The translations under genes and the position numbers were made by a program. Below are positions 1-11,508 of a stretch of DNA of 64,000 nt, piece after piece. The notes under the pieces were generated by a model. That model did not search any database. It was not told where the DNA came from and was given only the letters and a program-made list of their open reading frames with translations. This DNA comes from Epiperipatus broadwayi (Eukaryota; Onychophora; Udeonychophora; Euonychophora; Peripatidae). Within the stretch, counting starts at the first letter, position 1; every line of letters starts with the position of its first letter. The stretch spans positions 1 to 64,000 of the forward strand of contig JAQFVV010006475.1 in assembly GCA_028023455.1 (NCBI GenBank), given 5' to 3'.

Positions 1-512
1 ATAGTCCAATATCAGCAGGGTTTTGCATTAGAGTTAAAAATAATTATGCTTATTAAATGTGTAGTACATTTAAATATTTTGTTTTAAATAAATTTCATTC
101 TATTAATAAAAATTGCTTAACCTATTAGTCAAACATATATATACATCTAGCGTATATATATGAGTTAATGCAAAATTCTGCTGAAATAAAATGCTTATTC
201 TACTATAAAAAAATAATAATATATTGTTGTTAAAATTTTGTTAAAATATTTAGTATGATTTGATTTTGAGATAAGCCCACCAACATTTCTAAAAGAATGT
301 ATAGTTTTGATTAGTGAGCCATTCAAGTCTAATTAAAGATGGCCTTCTCTTTCTTTCTTTTTAATTAATAGAATTCAAACTTTAAAGAAAGAAATTTAGA
401 GTAAAAAAGTAAAAGTTATTTTTAGAAAATGTTGCTTTGAAACAAAGGAGCATGGGGAGGCTTATCAAGATCTCAGATCATACAAACAATAGAAGGTAGC
501 TGACAGAGAGGG

Positions 513-520
513 TATAAATA
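513..520 (+). promoter_or_regulatory. TATA box in 5' LTR
   Basis: TATAAATA sits in a locally GC-richer context (AGAGAGGG upstream). The same box occurs in the 3' LTR at 9977-9984. It is the likely core promoter of the element, defining the U3/R boundary some 25-30 bases downstream. Function is inferred from position and sequence only. Confidence 0.65.
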
Positions 521-540
521 GAAGTGAGAACAAAAGACTA

Positions 541-640
541 GATTATTATTCAGATTTTTCCTTTGGAAGGATTCAGATTATTCAGATTTTCTTTTTGAAG
601 GATTCCGTTGATTCAGATTTTGCTTTTGAAGGATTCATTC
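541..640 (+). repeat. Short tandem repeats just downstream of the LTR TATA box
   Basis: Three to four imperfect copies of a GATTCAGATTTT-CTTTTGAAGGATTC unit follow the TATA box. The 3' LTR has the same array at about 10005-10110 with a small copy-length difference (one ATT fewer at the start). They fall in the predicted R/transcription start region. Confidence 0.7.
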
Positions 641-2058
641 AGAGTTTTCTTGCTGGTTATTCCAAGTTTTCTTGAGAGTGCATTCATATTTCTTTTTGGA
701 GAACTCTCTCCGATTTGCTTCACATTTAGCTTGTGCTCCAAAAAGTTATACAGCTGTCGTTTTCAAATAATGGAGAAGTTTGAACATGCTCCAGTTAAAA
801 GCCATAGTATTTTGAAGGAAATGAATATGCTCGGCTAGGCAAATAAATAGCTTTGCCTATCGCCGAGGTTCCTGAATACCATCCAAAATGCCATAGTATC
901 CACTCAATAGTCATCTGAACTCTGTGCCGTGTCTGGAGAACTTTTCGTGAAACCATGAAACCATACTACATATTTTTCATTGTCCGGACAAATACCTGTC
1001 GACGGTCGGATCAAGCCACGAACGCCGTAGGGAACATGACCAAGGAAAAAAGGGACGGTAATCGTATCTCCTCTATTGAACTATTTCTTATGCTACCTTT
1101 TGTTCATATTTTTTTTTTAATTGCTTCATTGAATTATATGTATTTGTTATGTAACCATTTTTTTTATTAGACGAGTCTTAATTATATGTATTGTGTGATC
1201 ATCTATCTATATTTAACCTTTTTCCCTTCGCTATTCTTCCTCACTAACCTGTGTAAATATTTAGTATTCCATTGCGGTTGAGTTTAATAGTTAATTTTTG
1301 TTCATTTAAAATCTCTTTCCAATTTTATTTATGTTTGTTAATTAAATACGAGTCAGTTTCTTTTGTGTGCCAATTTGATCTCTTTGATAACGCCTCTTTT
1401 GTCCGCCATTAGCTTTACGTATATCTGATTTAACTATATACGTTTTAAATAATTTTTAAACACTGTTTTTAGCGCAAAGCAATTAGAAATGCTTTGCGAA
1501 AGATTCTTTTTTATCGTACTTTATCGAGAAGATCGAGTTGACAATTTTTAATAAAATTGGGAAGAAAAGATTTAGACCGCAAACCTATTAATCTGTTTTT
1601 ATTGTCTAGTTAGTTTGTTTCATTAATTTAGGGGAATAGCAGAGGCCATTAAATCATTATTCCTATTTTAAAGTCATTAATTAAAGATCTATTATTTAAC
1701 TAACAAGCTTGACTTTTGCTAAATTTGTTATAAATGCTTTATTTTACTTTTCAATGATCCAGGCACGCAAAACGCAAAATACATATTTCTTGGTACCTTT
1801 GCACATTTAACTATTTAGCTCTTGATGTGTTTCCAGTCCATGTCTCTACCGCTGTGCTAAGCTTGGCCGGTTGAAAAATAATTTATGCATGGCTCAGATA
1901 GTGTTGTTTGTTCGTGATCAGGCCTCGAGAATAGGCGAATGGGCAGAGGTCATAGTATTCTTGATTTAATATCTCGCGTATGAGTGGCCCCGAGGTACCT
2001 TCGCCTAGTATTCGAACTGGGTTAAGCCAACATACATCATCTGACTGTCACAGTAGAT

Positions 2059-2195
2059 TTTTTTTTCTCCGTATTCTGTCGACCAACGTGGGCCGAATTT
2101 CATTTTTTTAGTGGAAGAATAGGAATAGGGTATTTGAAAATATAGGTAGACGTATAAGAATTTTTTTTCTCCGTATTCTGGACGCCCATCGTGTG
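2059..2195 (+). promoter_or_regulatory. Duplicated primer-binding-site-like segment
   Basis: A block of T-run plus CTCCGTATTCTG occurs at 2059-2078 and again at 2161-2180. The first is followed by TCGACCAACGTGGG and the second by GACGCCCATCGTGTG. Both resemble the TGGCGCCCAACGTGG type of tRNA primer-binding site, but the first lies ~25 bases past the LTR end instead of directly next to it. The gag-only element at 24857 has a related TGGCGCTTCCAACGTG directly after its LTR. The primer tRNA cannot be named from sequence alone. Confidence 0.4.
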
Positions 2196-3373
2196 TCTAT
2201 TCGAAATTTACATACCCTGCAATGCCCTGTATAACATTTGTATGGGTGTATAATGTTTTTTACTTTCTTCTGTTTTAAATTAATGAATAATATATATGTA
2301 GATTTTTTTTCCCGGGTTTGTACACACATATATATAATGTTTTTTTTAAATAACACGAAATAATTGTTAGTTATACGTAAAATTTTTTGCTTCTAGTTTG
2401 TCGCAGTGGGACGTATGTCATTTTTTTAAAAAAATTAGTACCCTGAGAAGTTAGTTTTAGTTTAATATATTTATATAAAAATATATGTATAATTTTTCCG
2501 AGTTTTGTTTCCTAATGAGAGCAAATGTCATTTTTGTTGGATTAATTAAAAAGGTTAAATGTGTTTAAGGTAAAAAAAAAATTTCCCCCGAGTTTTAAAT
2601 TGCTAAAATGAATGTTTTACGTTTAGAAAAGTTAACACTCCGTTAGTTGTTTTTTTATATATATATAAGGAGAATAAGGTATCAGAGTTATAGCAATTTT
2701 TTTTTTCCTAATGAGTAGTTTTGTCATGGCCACTTGCCATATTTTTCTTGTCGTCTAAAGTATATAGCTTCGATGAGGCGGAAGTGTCAAATATATACCC
2801 ACCCGCCCTCCCTTAAAATAGCTTTCGTACTTTATGTTACTTTAGTAATGCTTAAATATGAGACGTTTTGATATAATAATGTTTTTTCGAATTATAGTGG
2901 ATATTCGGTGTGTTAACTAATATTTTAGTACAAATAGATAATAAAATGTTTTTCAGTTTGTATAAATTTTTGTGAAGATCTAATAGATAACATTTTTTCC
3001 GTTAATTGAAATTTTTTTTGAAGATCAAAAAGTTTTTGATAAGTTCAAATTAACACGTGTCAACGTACGGCGTTAGCAAATATTTTTTTCACTTTCTCTG
3101 CGTTTCGTTTCTTGATATTGAATAATTTTAATCATGTAATTTTTTTTTTCCTTTTTAAAGATTTTGAAATTACGTTTCCTCGCAAACATATATAAATTAA
3201 GTTTTGTTTCAGTACTAGCAAACTTAATTTTATCTTATAAAAAAAGTAAATGCGTAAGTTCGTTTTAATAAATATATATATAAGAGATATTTTTGTATAA
3301 CATATATGTCAGCCACCCTTTAGTTAAGATTTTTTTTTCTCCATTTCGGATTATGCTATTGAATCATTTATTG

Positions 3374-3458
3374 AGAAACCGTTAGGTGAAGCCCTTGTTT
3401 TTTAGTAACCATGTTTGGTGAAGACCCTTAGAGTAACCGTTTAGGTGATGACCCCTTA
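3374..3458 (+). repeat. Three imperfect copies of an AACCGTTTAGGTGAAGACCC-like unit
   Basis: Copies start near 3374, 3402 and 3430 and share AACC...TAGGTGA-GACCC. They are part of the non-coding leader of the Gypsy-type element. Confidence 0.6.
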
Positions 3459-3841
3459 CATTGTAGAGTTTAGGATTGCTGAGTAGCCTGAAATAATAGG
3501 TCTACGTCTGCAATCATTGCTTCCTTGTCATAGTTGCGACCAGCGTTTACTAGCCTGAAATAATAGGAGTATGCGGTTTGCAATATGACATCTTTCTAAT
3601 AAATTCATGTACATGATAATAAAAGAAATATTTGTATAGGTATATCTGTTTGTATATTTATATGTAGTCATATATATGCTTATTTAATGATGTACATATT
3701 CATATATATGGGTGTATATGGTATACACTTCGTTATAGTTCGGTAAAACCCGTTTTTATATAAATGTTTTTTGAAACAGTTTTTGATCTCAATGCGTGAT
3801 TCTGTAAAATTGCTTGATAATTGTTAATCTATTTCGGGTTG

Positions 3842-4024
3842 TGACCAAAATGGTAGTTGGTTTCGATCCCAGGTTCATAATTCGGAGTGGCGGTTATCAT
3901 GGGATTTTACTTTTATTTTAATTGTTTTTTGTATTAATATTTTGTTTTGTTAATCGTACTTTAGGCTGATTAAATTTTTTTTTGTGTGTCTTGACCAAAA
4001 TGGTGATTGGTTTCGAACCCAGGT
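3842..4024 (+). repeat. Dispersed direct repeat with tRNA B-box-like sequence in the leader
   Basis: TGACCAAAATGGT is followed by TTGGTTTCGAWCCCAGGT at 3842-3874 and 3992-4024. The GGTTTCGAACCC core resembles a pol III B box. Similarly, TAGCCTGAAATAATAGG occurs twice at about 3487 and 3552. Function unknown. Confidence 0.5.
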
Positions 4025-4856
4025 CAGACATGTTACCTTACTTAGTTGTTATACGTCTTAGACTTAATTAATATTGTCATTTAAAATACCATTTACTGAT
4101 TCATGCAGAGATTTTTTTTGAAAGTGAAGTGAAAATCAAAATAAATTGTAATCGCATTAAACTTTATAAACCTTACCAATGTGTGCTTGGATCATTATCC
4201 ATTAATATGTATATTTGATATGGCCATTGTCTTGTCGACTGGCGCCCTTCTCAAATAAATTTGTCGGCAAGTGCAATCTCTCATATCGGATATCAAATAA
4301 ACCAAACTATAGTAGATGATCAAAATAACAATGTATGCATAGTGAGCCAAAATAATTTTTAAACATGACTTACGTATATTTTGCTCACATATTTTTTTAT
4401 ATATATACTTGTATTAATGTAAATGCATTTTTTAGTTGTTTCAGGTGTCAGAGAAAGCCAGGTCAAGCTGTAAGTGGATTATTTTAGTTATATTAACATA
4501 GCAATGATATTTTAATGAAATATAAATAAAGTAAAGTGAGGAGAATAATATGTAGTATAAATATTAAAGACAGACACGGCAGGATTTTATATATATATAT
4601 TTTCATGTACAAACAGATACATATAGGCATAGGGTTAAGATAGGACCTCGTGAGGTAGGCAAAGTTAAATTTCTGAAAACATATAAATAAAACAGATAGT
4701 TGGAATTTAGAATAGTGACTTATTTTAGAAAGAAATAATTTTTTTGTGTTAATAACTAGTATAAAAAGATACTTATCCAGATTGTTTATTAAAAGACAAA
4801 CACATTTTACAAACAAAGTGAATGTTATATAACAAAATAGCCAATATTAGGCAAAA

Positions 4857-7061
4857 ATGGACCAACCGAAGAAAGACGAACATGACAGCGATGAGGAGGT
4901 AGTGCTCAACCTTCCAAATACAGCAACATCGACTCATAGTGACCAAGAAAACAATGTGAAAGATCTCATCACAGAAAGGAAACAAGAAAACAAAATGATG
5001 ATGAACATGTTAAAACAATTCATGAATATGACATCACAAAGACTGGACCGTTTGGAGGAAAACACGGCGCTCCAGCAACAACATACCAGAACAAAAGTAT
5101 TGCCAGATGAGGATACTCAGTTAAAATGGCAACAGAAACAAGATGATACACAACTTAAATCATTGATAGATAATGAATTAGGAAAGGATATGCATGCCTT
5201 GGACGTGTCAGTCAAGCATCAAATACAGGAGGGAGAAGAAAATGGACAGATGAATGTGGATAAAAAGGAAATGAACATTCATCAACAGATGAATCCAATC
5301 CAGGCGCAACAAGGCAACCAAATCCTTACGCCAATAATAATTAATCCGGTAACATCTCCTGTGGCAAAATTCGTACATATACAATGTTTTAGAGGGGAAC
5401 TGGGTGGAAACCCTAGACACCACCTAGACAGTCTCAAAATGTTTTTTCAATTTCAGAATATGACAGAACAAGAAAAAGTGGCGATCTCCAGTCATCATTT
5501 AAAAGAATCTGCCAGAGACTGGTGGAACACTCTGTCTATGCAACCACAAACATTTATGGAATATGAGAATGCAATGATGTCAATGTATTGGAGTGCAGAG
5601 CGGCAGGAAGGTTTGATGTATTCCATAATGCATGAAAGATACCCAGCTAACCATCAAGAGACTTATGCTCAGTTTTTTGTTAGGCAGGTAAATCGAATCA
5701 AAGCCCTAAGTGCATTCAATTATCCAGAAATGCAGATAGTAAGGATGATTAGGCACAACATGCCACTCTGGATAAGGAAAATATTAATAAGCAGTCAAGT
5801 GCAAGATATTGAAGGTACAACTCGTATACTAACGGCTATCGAATATGAATATCTTGATGAAGACAGAAATGAAAAGGAGGTAAAATTTCAAAATAAATCT
5901 ATTGCCAAACAAAAGAGTACAAACCTGTCAAGAGTAGAAAATAGAGAAGCTGTGCCATCCCATACAGCAATTGTACAACAAAAGGATAACGAAGACATAG
6001 GCACAAATTCAAACCCAGTCATTCAAGTAACCATAAACGACAATGAAATACAAGCATTAGTTGACTCTGGCAGTCAAGTATCTATCATATCAAAAAAACT
6101 AGCCATGGAATATGAAAGCAACCCAAAATACTTAAAGTTTCCCATGCGCCCTATCCAGTTAACTCTGGCAAATGGAAGAAAAATGAATAGTGAACGATAC
6201 CAAATGTGGTTGGAGATGAAAATTAGCGGTAAATGTTTTAATCATGCCTTCTTAGTAATGGAGGGTTTGTTGTATGACTTAGTATTAGGTTCAGATTTCC
6301 TTCAGCAGTATCAAGGGATCATACATTACCCAATGAGGAAATGTATGTTAGAAGGCATACAAGTCCCATTTACAATAGTGGCTCAAGAGAATCACCCCAT
6401 TGGCAGTTGTGTTATACAAGCGATCGATGAGGAAATGATAAAACAAAAAGTGGGCATATCAATGATTAGGAATAACGAGCATAGTCAGCAGTTGCAACAA
6501 ATTTTACAAAGATATGCAGCGGTATTTTCTGGCATACCAGGAAAAATTAGAGGGTACACTCACCGAATTAGGCTTAGAGAGGAATCGTACCACCAAACAA
6601 AAACATACCCTATCCCGTTCCAATACAAAGAGGAAGTGGATAAACAAATAAAGCAGATGCTGGAATGGGATATTATTGAACGGGCCCCTTCACCCTACAA
6701 TAACCCATTGATTGTAATCAAGAAGAAAAACGGAAATGTGCGTTTGTGTTTAGATGCGCGTCGCCTAAATAATGTGACCATTCCGGAACGTGATGTGCCG
6801 CCACCAATGCATGAAACGTTTGTGCAGCTCGCAGGGAAGACTGTATTCTCGACCATGGATATGACAGCAAGTTATTCGCAAATGCCATTGGACCAACGCG
6901 ATAGAAAGTATACGGCATTTCGTTACAATGGCCAGACTCACGTGTTCAAGAGGGTTCCATTCGGTTTAATTAATAGTGGAGCAGGCCTCATGAGATGTTT
7001 GAAGAATGTTTTATCTCCTCAATACAGGAACACATGGTGTGTTACGTGGACGATATCGTGA
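4857..7061 (+). CDS. Gag-protease-RT(N-terminal) polyprotein of the Gypsy-type element
   Basis: 734-residue frame. Residues ~60-120 are charged and probably coiled. Residues ~175-335 form a retrotransposon Gag capsid domain (paired WW near 221, RQEG near 249, IRHNMP near 298), close to the Gag at 27294. No CCHC zinc knuckle is visible before the protease. A retropepsin active site DSG lies at residues 403-405, with the typical LVLGSDFL flap-side motif downstream. RT begins near residue 560, with the LCLDARRLNN block and the first catalytic Asp at 668 (TMDMTASYSQMPL). The frame then ends in an out-of-frame tail at 'CVTWTIS', just before where YVDD should be. The continuation is in another frame (6995-9139), so this Pol is interrupted. 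The start ATG is the first good one after the leader. Gag-Pol appears to be a single frame with no stop between gag and pro. Confidence 0.92.
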   Translation: MDQPKKDEHDSDEEVVLNLPNTATSTHSDQENNVKDLITERKQENKMMMNMLKQFMNMTSQRLDRLEENTALQQQHTRTKVLPDEDTQLKWQQKQDDTQLKSLIDNELGKDMHALDVSVKHQIQEGEENGQMNVDKKEMNIHQQMNPIQAQQGNQILTPIIINPVTSPVAKFVHIQCFRGELGGNPRHHLDSLKMFFQFQNMTEQEKVAISSHHLKESARDWWNTLSMQPQTFMEYENAMMSMYWSAERQEGLMYSIMHERYPANHQETYAQFFVRQVNRIKALSAFNYPEMQIVRMIRHNMPLWIRKILISSQVQDIEGTTRILTAIEYEYLDEDRNEKEVKFQNKSIAKQKSTNLSRVENREAVPSHTAIVQQKDNEDIGTNSNPVIQVTINDNEIQALVDSGSQVSIISKKLAMEYESNPKYLKFPMRPIQLTLANGRKMNSERYQMWLEMKISGKCFNHAFLVMEGLLYDLVLGSDFLQQYQGIIHYPMRKCMLEGIQVPFTIVAQENHPIGSCVIQAIDEEMIKQKVGISMIRNNEHSQQLQQILQRYAAVFSGIPGKIRGYTHRIRLREESYHQTKTYPIPFQYKEEVDKQIKQMLEWDIIERAPSPYNNPLIVIKKKNGNVRLCLDARRLNNVTIPERDVPPPMHETFVQLAGKTVFSTMDMTASYSQMPLDQRDRKYTAFRYNGQTHVFKRVPFGLINSGAGLMRCLKNVLSPQYRNTWCVTWTIS

Positions 7062-9139
7062 TCGCCTCAAAGGACATCGATGAGCATTTGCGTCATTTGG
7101 AAAGCTTCTTTCGTGAATGCATACGTGAAAATATAACCATCAACATGGAAAAGAGTTTTTTTGCAGTGGAAGAAATTGAATTTTTGGGCCATGTTGTAAA
7201 TAGTCAAGGTGTCAAACCCCATCCTGCAAAAATAGAAGCTATAAAGAATTTTCCAACTCCCACCAACCAGAAGCAGGTTCGAGCATTTCTGGGATTGTGT
7301 AATTTCTATCACCGCTTCTATCCTAGATTTGCTTATGACACCACACAGCTAATTGAATTAATAAAGAAGAGTAGTAAAAAATGGGAATGGAAAGAGAGGC
7401 ATGAGCAAGAAATGTCTAAAGTAAAAGATAAGTTCTTGGAAACAGTAATGTTATACCATCCGGATTTTTCTCGCCCCTTTTACCTTCAAACAGATAGCAG
7501 TAGGCAAGGCTTGGGTGCTGTGTTGTTTCAAATTGGTGATAAAAATGAGCATCAAGTGTTATACTTTATTAGTCGGACGTTGAGAGGGGCAGAAAATCAT
7601 TATACAACAACTGAGCAGGAGACATTAGCAATAGTGTGGGCATGCCAGAAACTGAAACAGTTTTTGTTGGGATCAGAAGTAGTAATCATAACTGACCACA
7701 AATGTTTGGAATTTCTGAACAAGAGCTTTTTAAACAATGACAGATTGATAAGGTGGAGCCTGATTCCTCAACAGTTTCGGTATAGTGTCATTTATTGCCC
7801 TGGATCACAGAATATTGTGGCTGATATTTTAAGCCGCCACCCTATGCCCATGGCTGCTCAGAATCCAGATTTAGGAAACCAGGCAATGAAGATAATGACA
7901 ACCACAGCAGAAAAAACAGTGGAATCTCACCTCCAGAATTTAGCGTATTGGCAGTCCCAGGATGCTCAATATAAGAAAATAATTAACATTATTACATCTA
8001 AGATGGCAGCCAGTAGGCACTATAATCAATACAGAATCACAGATGGGATCCTTCAGATTAATACCAAAAGCCCTCACAATCCATGGAAAGTCATAATACC
8101 TCACAAATTGAGACACCAAATTATTACCCACATCCATCAGTCGGTGGGACATTATGGTCCTCGGAAAGTAGAAGAAGCAATAAAACGTCAATTTTATTGG
8201 CCAGGGATGTACTCACAGATCTTACGTGTGTTGAAAACCTGTGAGATTTGTGCTCGGAGCAAGGCACCAAATCGATCGTATGCAGGAGAGCCACAACCGA
8301 TCCTCGCATCTAAACCAAATGAGCTGCTAGCTGTAGATCATTATGGCCCATTACCGATGTTTCGACGATTCCAATATCTATTTGTCACGTATGATGTGTT
8401 TTCAAAGTACGTGAAAGCATACCCAGTAAGGACAGCAAACGCTAGAGGAGCAATAAAGGCACTTCGGGAAAAACAGTTGCCAGAAGTTGGAAAACCCCAG
8501 ATAGTGATATCTGATCATGGCACAGCATTTACATCCAAAGAATGGAAGACATGGATGGCTAAACAAGGAATTCATCATAGGCTAACTTCCATTAGAAATC
8601 CACAGGCTAACCCTTGTGAAAGAGTCATGCGAGAAATAGGGCGACTCTTTAGGACATATATACCAACCAACCATCGGGACTGGGTAAATAAAACCGAAAA
8701 GGTGGTACAATATATTAACAACACAATGAATGAGTCGACAGGATTTACTCCAACTCGCCTGCATTATGGGAAAGAATGTCCTCAGTTATTTAAAACCAAA
8801 ATGCCGATGGAAGAGGAGAAGATAGATAAACTACAAGATCAAAAGATAGCATATGAACGATTAAAACGGGCTGCGCTGCACCGGAAAAATAAAAAACGAA
8901 ACCAGCAATATCAATTCAGGCAAGGAGAGCAAGTATGGCTGAGAGACCCTAGGCCAAGTAATACATTGCGGAAAGAATTCAAAAAGTTTTTCCCAATATA
9001 TCAAGGGCCATACACATTGAAAAAGGAATGCGGGAGAAATGCGTTCCTTTTGGAAGATAATAACGGCATAAAAGGAGTATACAATGCCAGAAACTTAAAA
9101 CCTTGCATACCACCAGACCCCGGAAAATATGCAAATTAA
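6995..9139 (+). pseudogene. RT(C-terminal)-RNase H-integrase half of Pol, separated by a frame break
   Basis: 714-codon frame lying one base back from the upstream frame. It opens with the RT catalytic YVDD at residues 17-20 and continues through RT thumb (FLGLCNFYHRF). RNase H follows (TDSSRQGLGAVLF near 165, TEQETLAIVWA, TDHKCLEFL). The integrase has an HHCC zinc finger (H...H...CEIC, ~375-425) and a catalytic triad D448, D507, E542 (34 residues between the last two). The C-terminus carries a GPY/F-type module (YQGPYTL). The first Met is not a natural start. The break falls between RT blocks that must be joined for activity, so I read it as a one-base deletion near 7010-7040 and not programmed frameshifting. 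All catalytic residues are otherwise kept. Confidence 0.9.
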
Positions 9140-9383
9140 AAATAGATACATACCATGTTACACTAAATACAACACAGACCCGATTTAAGACACAGAAGAT
9201 TGAATTATGGATAAACCGTGAGACATAATAAAGTAAAGAAAACACCGTAGGTAGTAACAACTTAAATATTACAGCAAATAAAGAGTAGGTTTGAACTCTC
9301 CTGGCACAAAATTTTGACCTCTGACCTGAAGCAACAGCATTTTTTTTTAACATTTTTTTTTTTGCTCACTAACTATTGGGAAA
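9140..9383 (+). other. 3' untranslated region and polypurine-tract area of the Gypsy-type element
   Basis: No coding frame. It ends TTGGGAAA before TGAAGC at 9384. This purine run followed by TG is my best candidate for the polypurine tract/LTR junction, and it would give a 2125-bp LTR, close to the 2.1-kb LTRs of the element at 24857. The junction is inferred, since the 5' copy is cut by the window. Confidence 0.45.
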
Positions 9384-11508
9384 TGAAGCAATGGATCTGA
9401 AGTCCGATCCATGCTTCACATCTTCCTATAAACTTGAATAATATTGTAAACCTAAATTAAGTTTATAGTCCAATATCAGCAGGGTTTTGCATTAGAGTTA
9501 AAAATAATTATGCTTATTAAATGTGTAGTACATTTAAATATTTTGTTTTAAATAAATTTCATTCTATTAATAAAAATTGCTTAACCTATTAGTCAAACAT
9601 ATATATACATCTAGCGTATATATATGAGTTAATGCAAAATTCTGCTGAAATAAAATGCTTATTCTACTATAAAAAAATAATAATATATTGTTGTTAAAAT
9701 TTTGTTAAAATATTTAGTATGATTTGATTTTGAGATAAGCCCACCAACATTTCTAAAAGAATGTATATTTTTGATTAGTGAGCCATTCAAGTCTAATTAA
9801 AGATGGCCTTCTCTTTCTTTCTTTTTAATTAATAGAATTCAAACTTTAAAGAAAGAAAGTTAGAGTAAATAAGTAAAAGTTATTTTTAGAAAATGTTACT
9901 TTGAAACAAAGGAGCATGGGGAGGCTTATCAAGATCTCAGATCATACAAACAATAGAAGGTAGCTGACAGAGAGGGTATAAATAGAAGTGAGAACAAAAG
10001 ACTAGATTATTCAGATTTTTCCTTTGGAAGGATTCAGATTATTCAGATTTTCCTTTTGAAGGATTCCGTTGATTCAGATTTTGCTTTTGAAGGATTCATT
10101 CAGAGTTTTCTTGCTGGTTATTCCAAGTTTTCTTGAGAGTGCATTCATATTTCTTTTTGGAGAACTCTCTCCGATTTGCTTCACATTTAGCTTGTGCTCC
10201 AAAAAAGTTATACAACTGTCATTTTCAAATAATGGAGAAGTTTGAACATGCTCCAGTTAAAAGCCATAGTATTTTGAAGGAAATGAATATGCTCGCCTAG
10301 GGAAATAAATAGCTTTGCCTATCGCCGAGGTTCCTGAATACCAGCCAAAATGCCATAGTATCCACTCAATAGTCATCTGAATTCTGTGCCGTGTCTGGAG
10401 AACTTTTCGTGAAACCATGAAACCATACTACATATTTTCATTGTCAGGACAAATACCTGTCGACGGTCGGATCAAGCCACGAATGCCGTAGGGAACATGA
10501 CCAAGGAAAAAAGGGACGGTAATCGTATCTCCTCTATTGAACTATTTCTTATGCTACCTTTTGTTCGTATTTTTTTTATTGCTTCATTGAATTATATGTA
10601 TTTGTTGATGTAACCATTTTTATTAGACTAGTCTTAATTATATGTATTGTGTGATCATCTATCTATATTTAACCTTTTTCCCTTCGCTATTCTTCCTTAC
10701 TAACCTGTGTAAATATTTAATATCCCATTGCGGTTAAGTTTAATAGTTAATTTTTGTTCATTTAAAATCTCTTTCCAATTTTATTTATGTTTGTTAATTA
10801 AATACGAGTCAGTTTCTTTTGTGTGCCAATTTGATCTCTTTGATAACGCCTCTTTTGTCCGCCATTAGCTTTACGTATATCTGATTTAACTATATACGTT
10901 TTAAATAATTTTTAAACACTGTTTTTAGCGCAAAGCAATTAGAAATGCTTTGCGAAAGATTCTTTTTTATCGTACTTTATCGAGAAGATCGAGTTGACAA
11001 TTTTTAATAAAATTGGGAAGAAAAGATTTAGACCGCAAACCTATTAATCTGTTTTTATTGTCTAGTTATTTTGTTTCATTAATTTAGGGGAATAGCGGAG
11101 GCCATTAAATCATTATTCCTATTTTAAAGTCATTAATTAAAGATCTATTATTTAACTAACAAGCTTGACTTTTGCTAAATTTGTTATAAATGCTTTATTT
11201 TACTTCTCAATGATCCAGGCACGCAAAACGCAAAATACCTATTTCTTAGGACCTTTGCACATTTAACTATTTAGCTCTTTATGTGTTTCCAGTCCATGTC
11301 TCTACCGTTGTGCTAAGCTTGGCCGGTTGAAAAATAATTTATGCATGGCTCAGATAGTGTTGTTTGTTCGTGATCAGGCCTCGAGAATAGGCGAATGGGC
11401 AGAGGTCATAGTATTCTTGATTTAATATCTCGCGTATGAGTGGCCCCGAGGTACCTTCGCCTAGTATTCGAACTGGGTTAAGCCAACATACATCATCTGA
11501 CTGTCACA
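9384..11508 (+). repeat. 3' LTR of the Gypsy-type element
   Basis: 9465-11508 directly repeats 1-2052. The exact left edge is uncertain (proposed TG at 9384). TATA box at 9977-9984. The right edge is CTGTCACA, followed by ATATATAG. The last ~200 bases are GC-richer, as in the 5' copy. Confidence 0.9.

Larger units (their letters stand above)
1..2052 (+). repeat. 5' LTR of the Gypsy-type element (5' part cut off)
   Basis: Direct repeat of 9465-11508. Its right end is fixed by the point where the two copies stop matching (...CTGTCACA at 2052 versus 11508). If the LTR begins at the TG at 9384, about 80 bases of this copy lie upstream of the window. It contains a TATA box (513-520), a repeat-rich transcribed leader and a GC-richer 3' third (about 1840-2040). 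Confidence 0.93.
2053..4856 (+). other. Long untranslated leader of the Gypsy-type element
   Basis: About 2.8 kb separates the 5' LTR from the first coding ATG, far longer than a usual Gypsy leader. No coding frame of note is visible. It holds poly-T runs followed by CTCCGTATTCTG-like blocks, two primer-binding-site-like segments, and several short imperfect direct repeats. I see nothing identifying an additional gene or a nested transposon with clear ends. Confidence 0.7.
1..11508 (+). mobile_element. Gypsy/Ty3-type LTR retrotransposon, nearly complete, 5' end outside window
   Basis: The first ~2.05 kb of the window recurs almost identically at 9465-11508, so these are the 5' and 3' LTRs of one element. 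Between them lie a long leader (2053-4856) and gag-pro-RT and RT-RNaseH-IN reading frames in standard Gypsy order (integrase after RNase H). The right edge ends ...CTGTCACA and is followed by ATATAT, the same target seen for the other LTR elements here. The two LTRs differ at perhaps a couple of dozen positions by eye, including small indels, so the insertion is fairly young but not brand new. The left target duplication lies outside the window and cannot be checked. The coding part carries one frame break in RT. Confidence 0.95.

Noticed and set aside
4493-4985. Minus-strand small frames opposite the gag start
   Set aside because: Hydrophobic antisense translations of AT-rich sequence, with no recognisable family.
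6995-7061. Programmed -1 frameshift between two Pol frames
   Set aside because: The break is inside the RT palm, just before the catalytic motif, and no slippery heptamer is evident. A one-base deletion explains it better.
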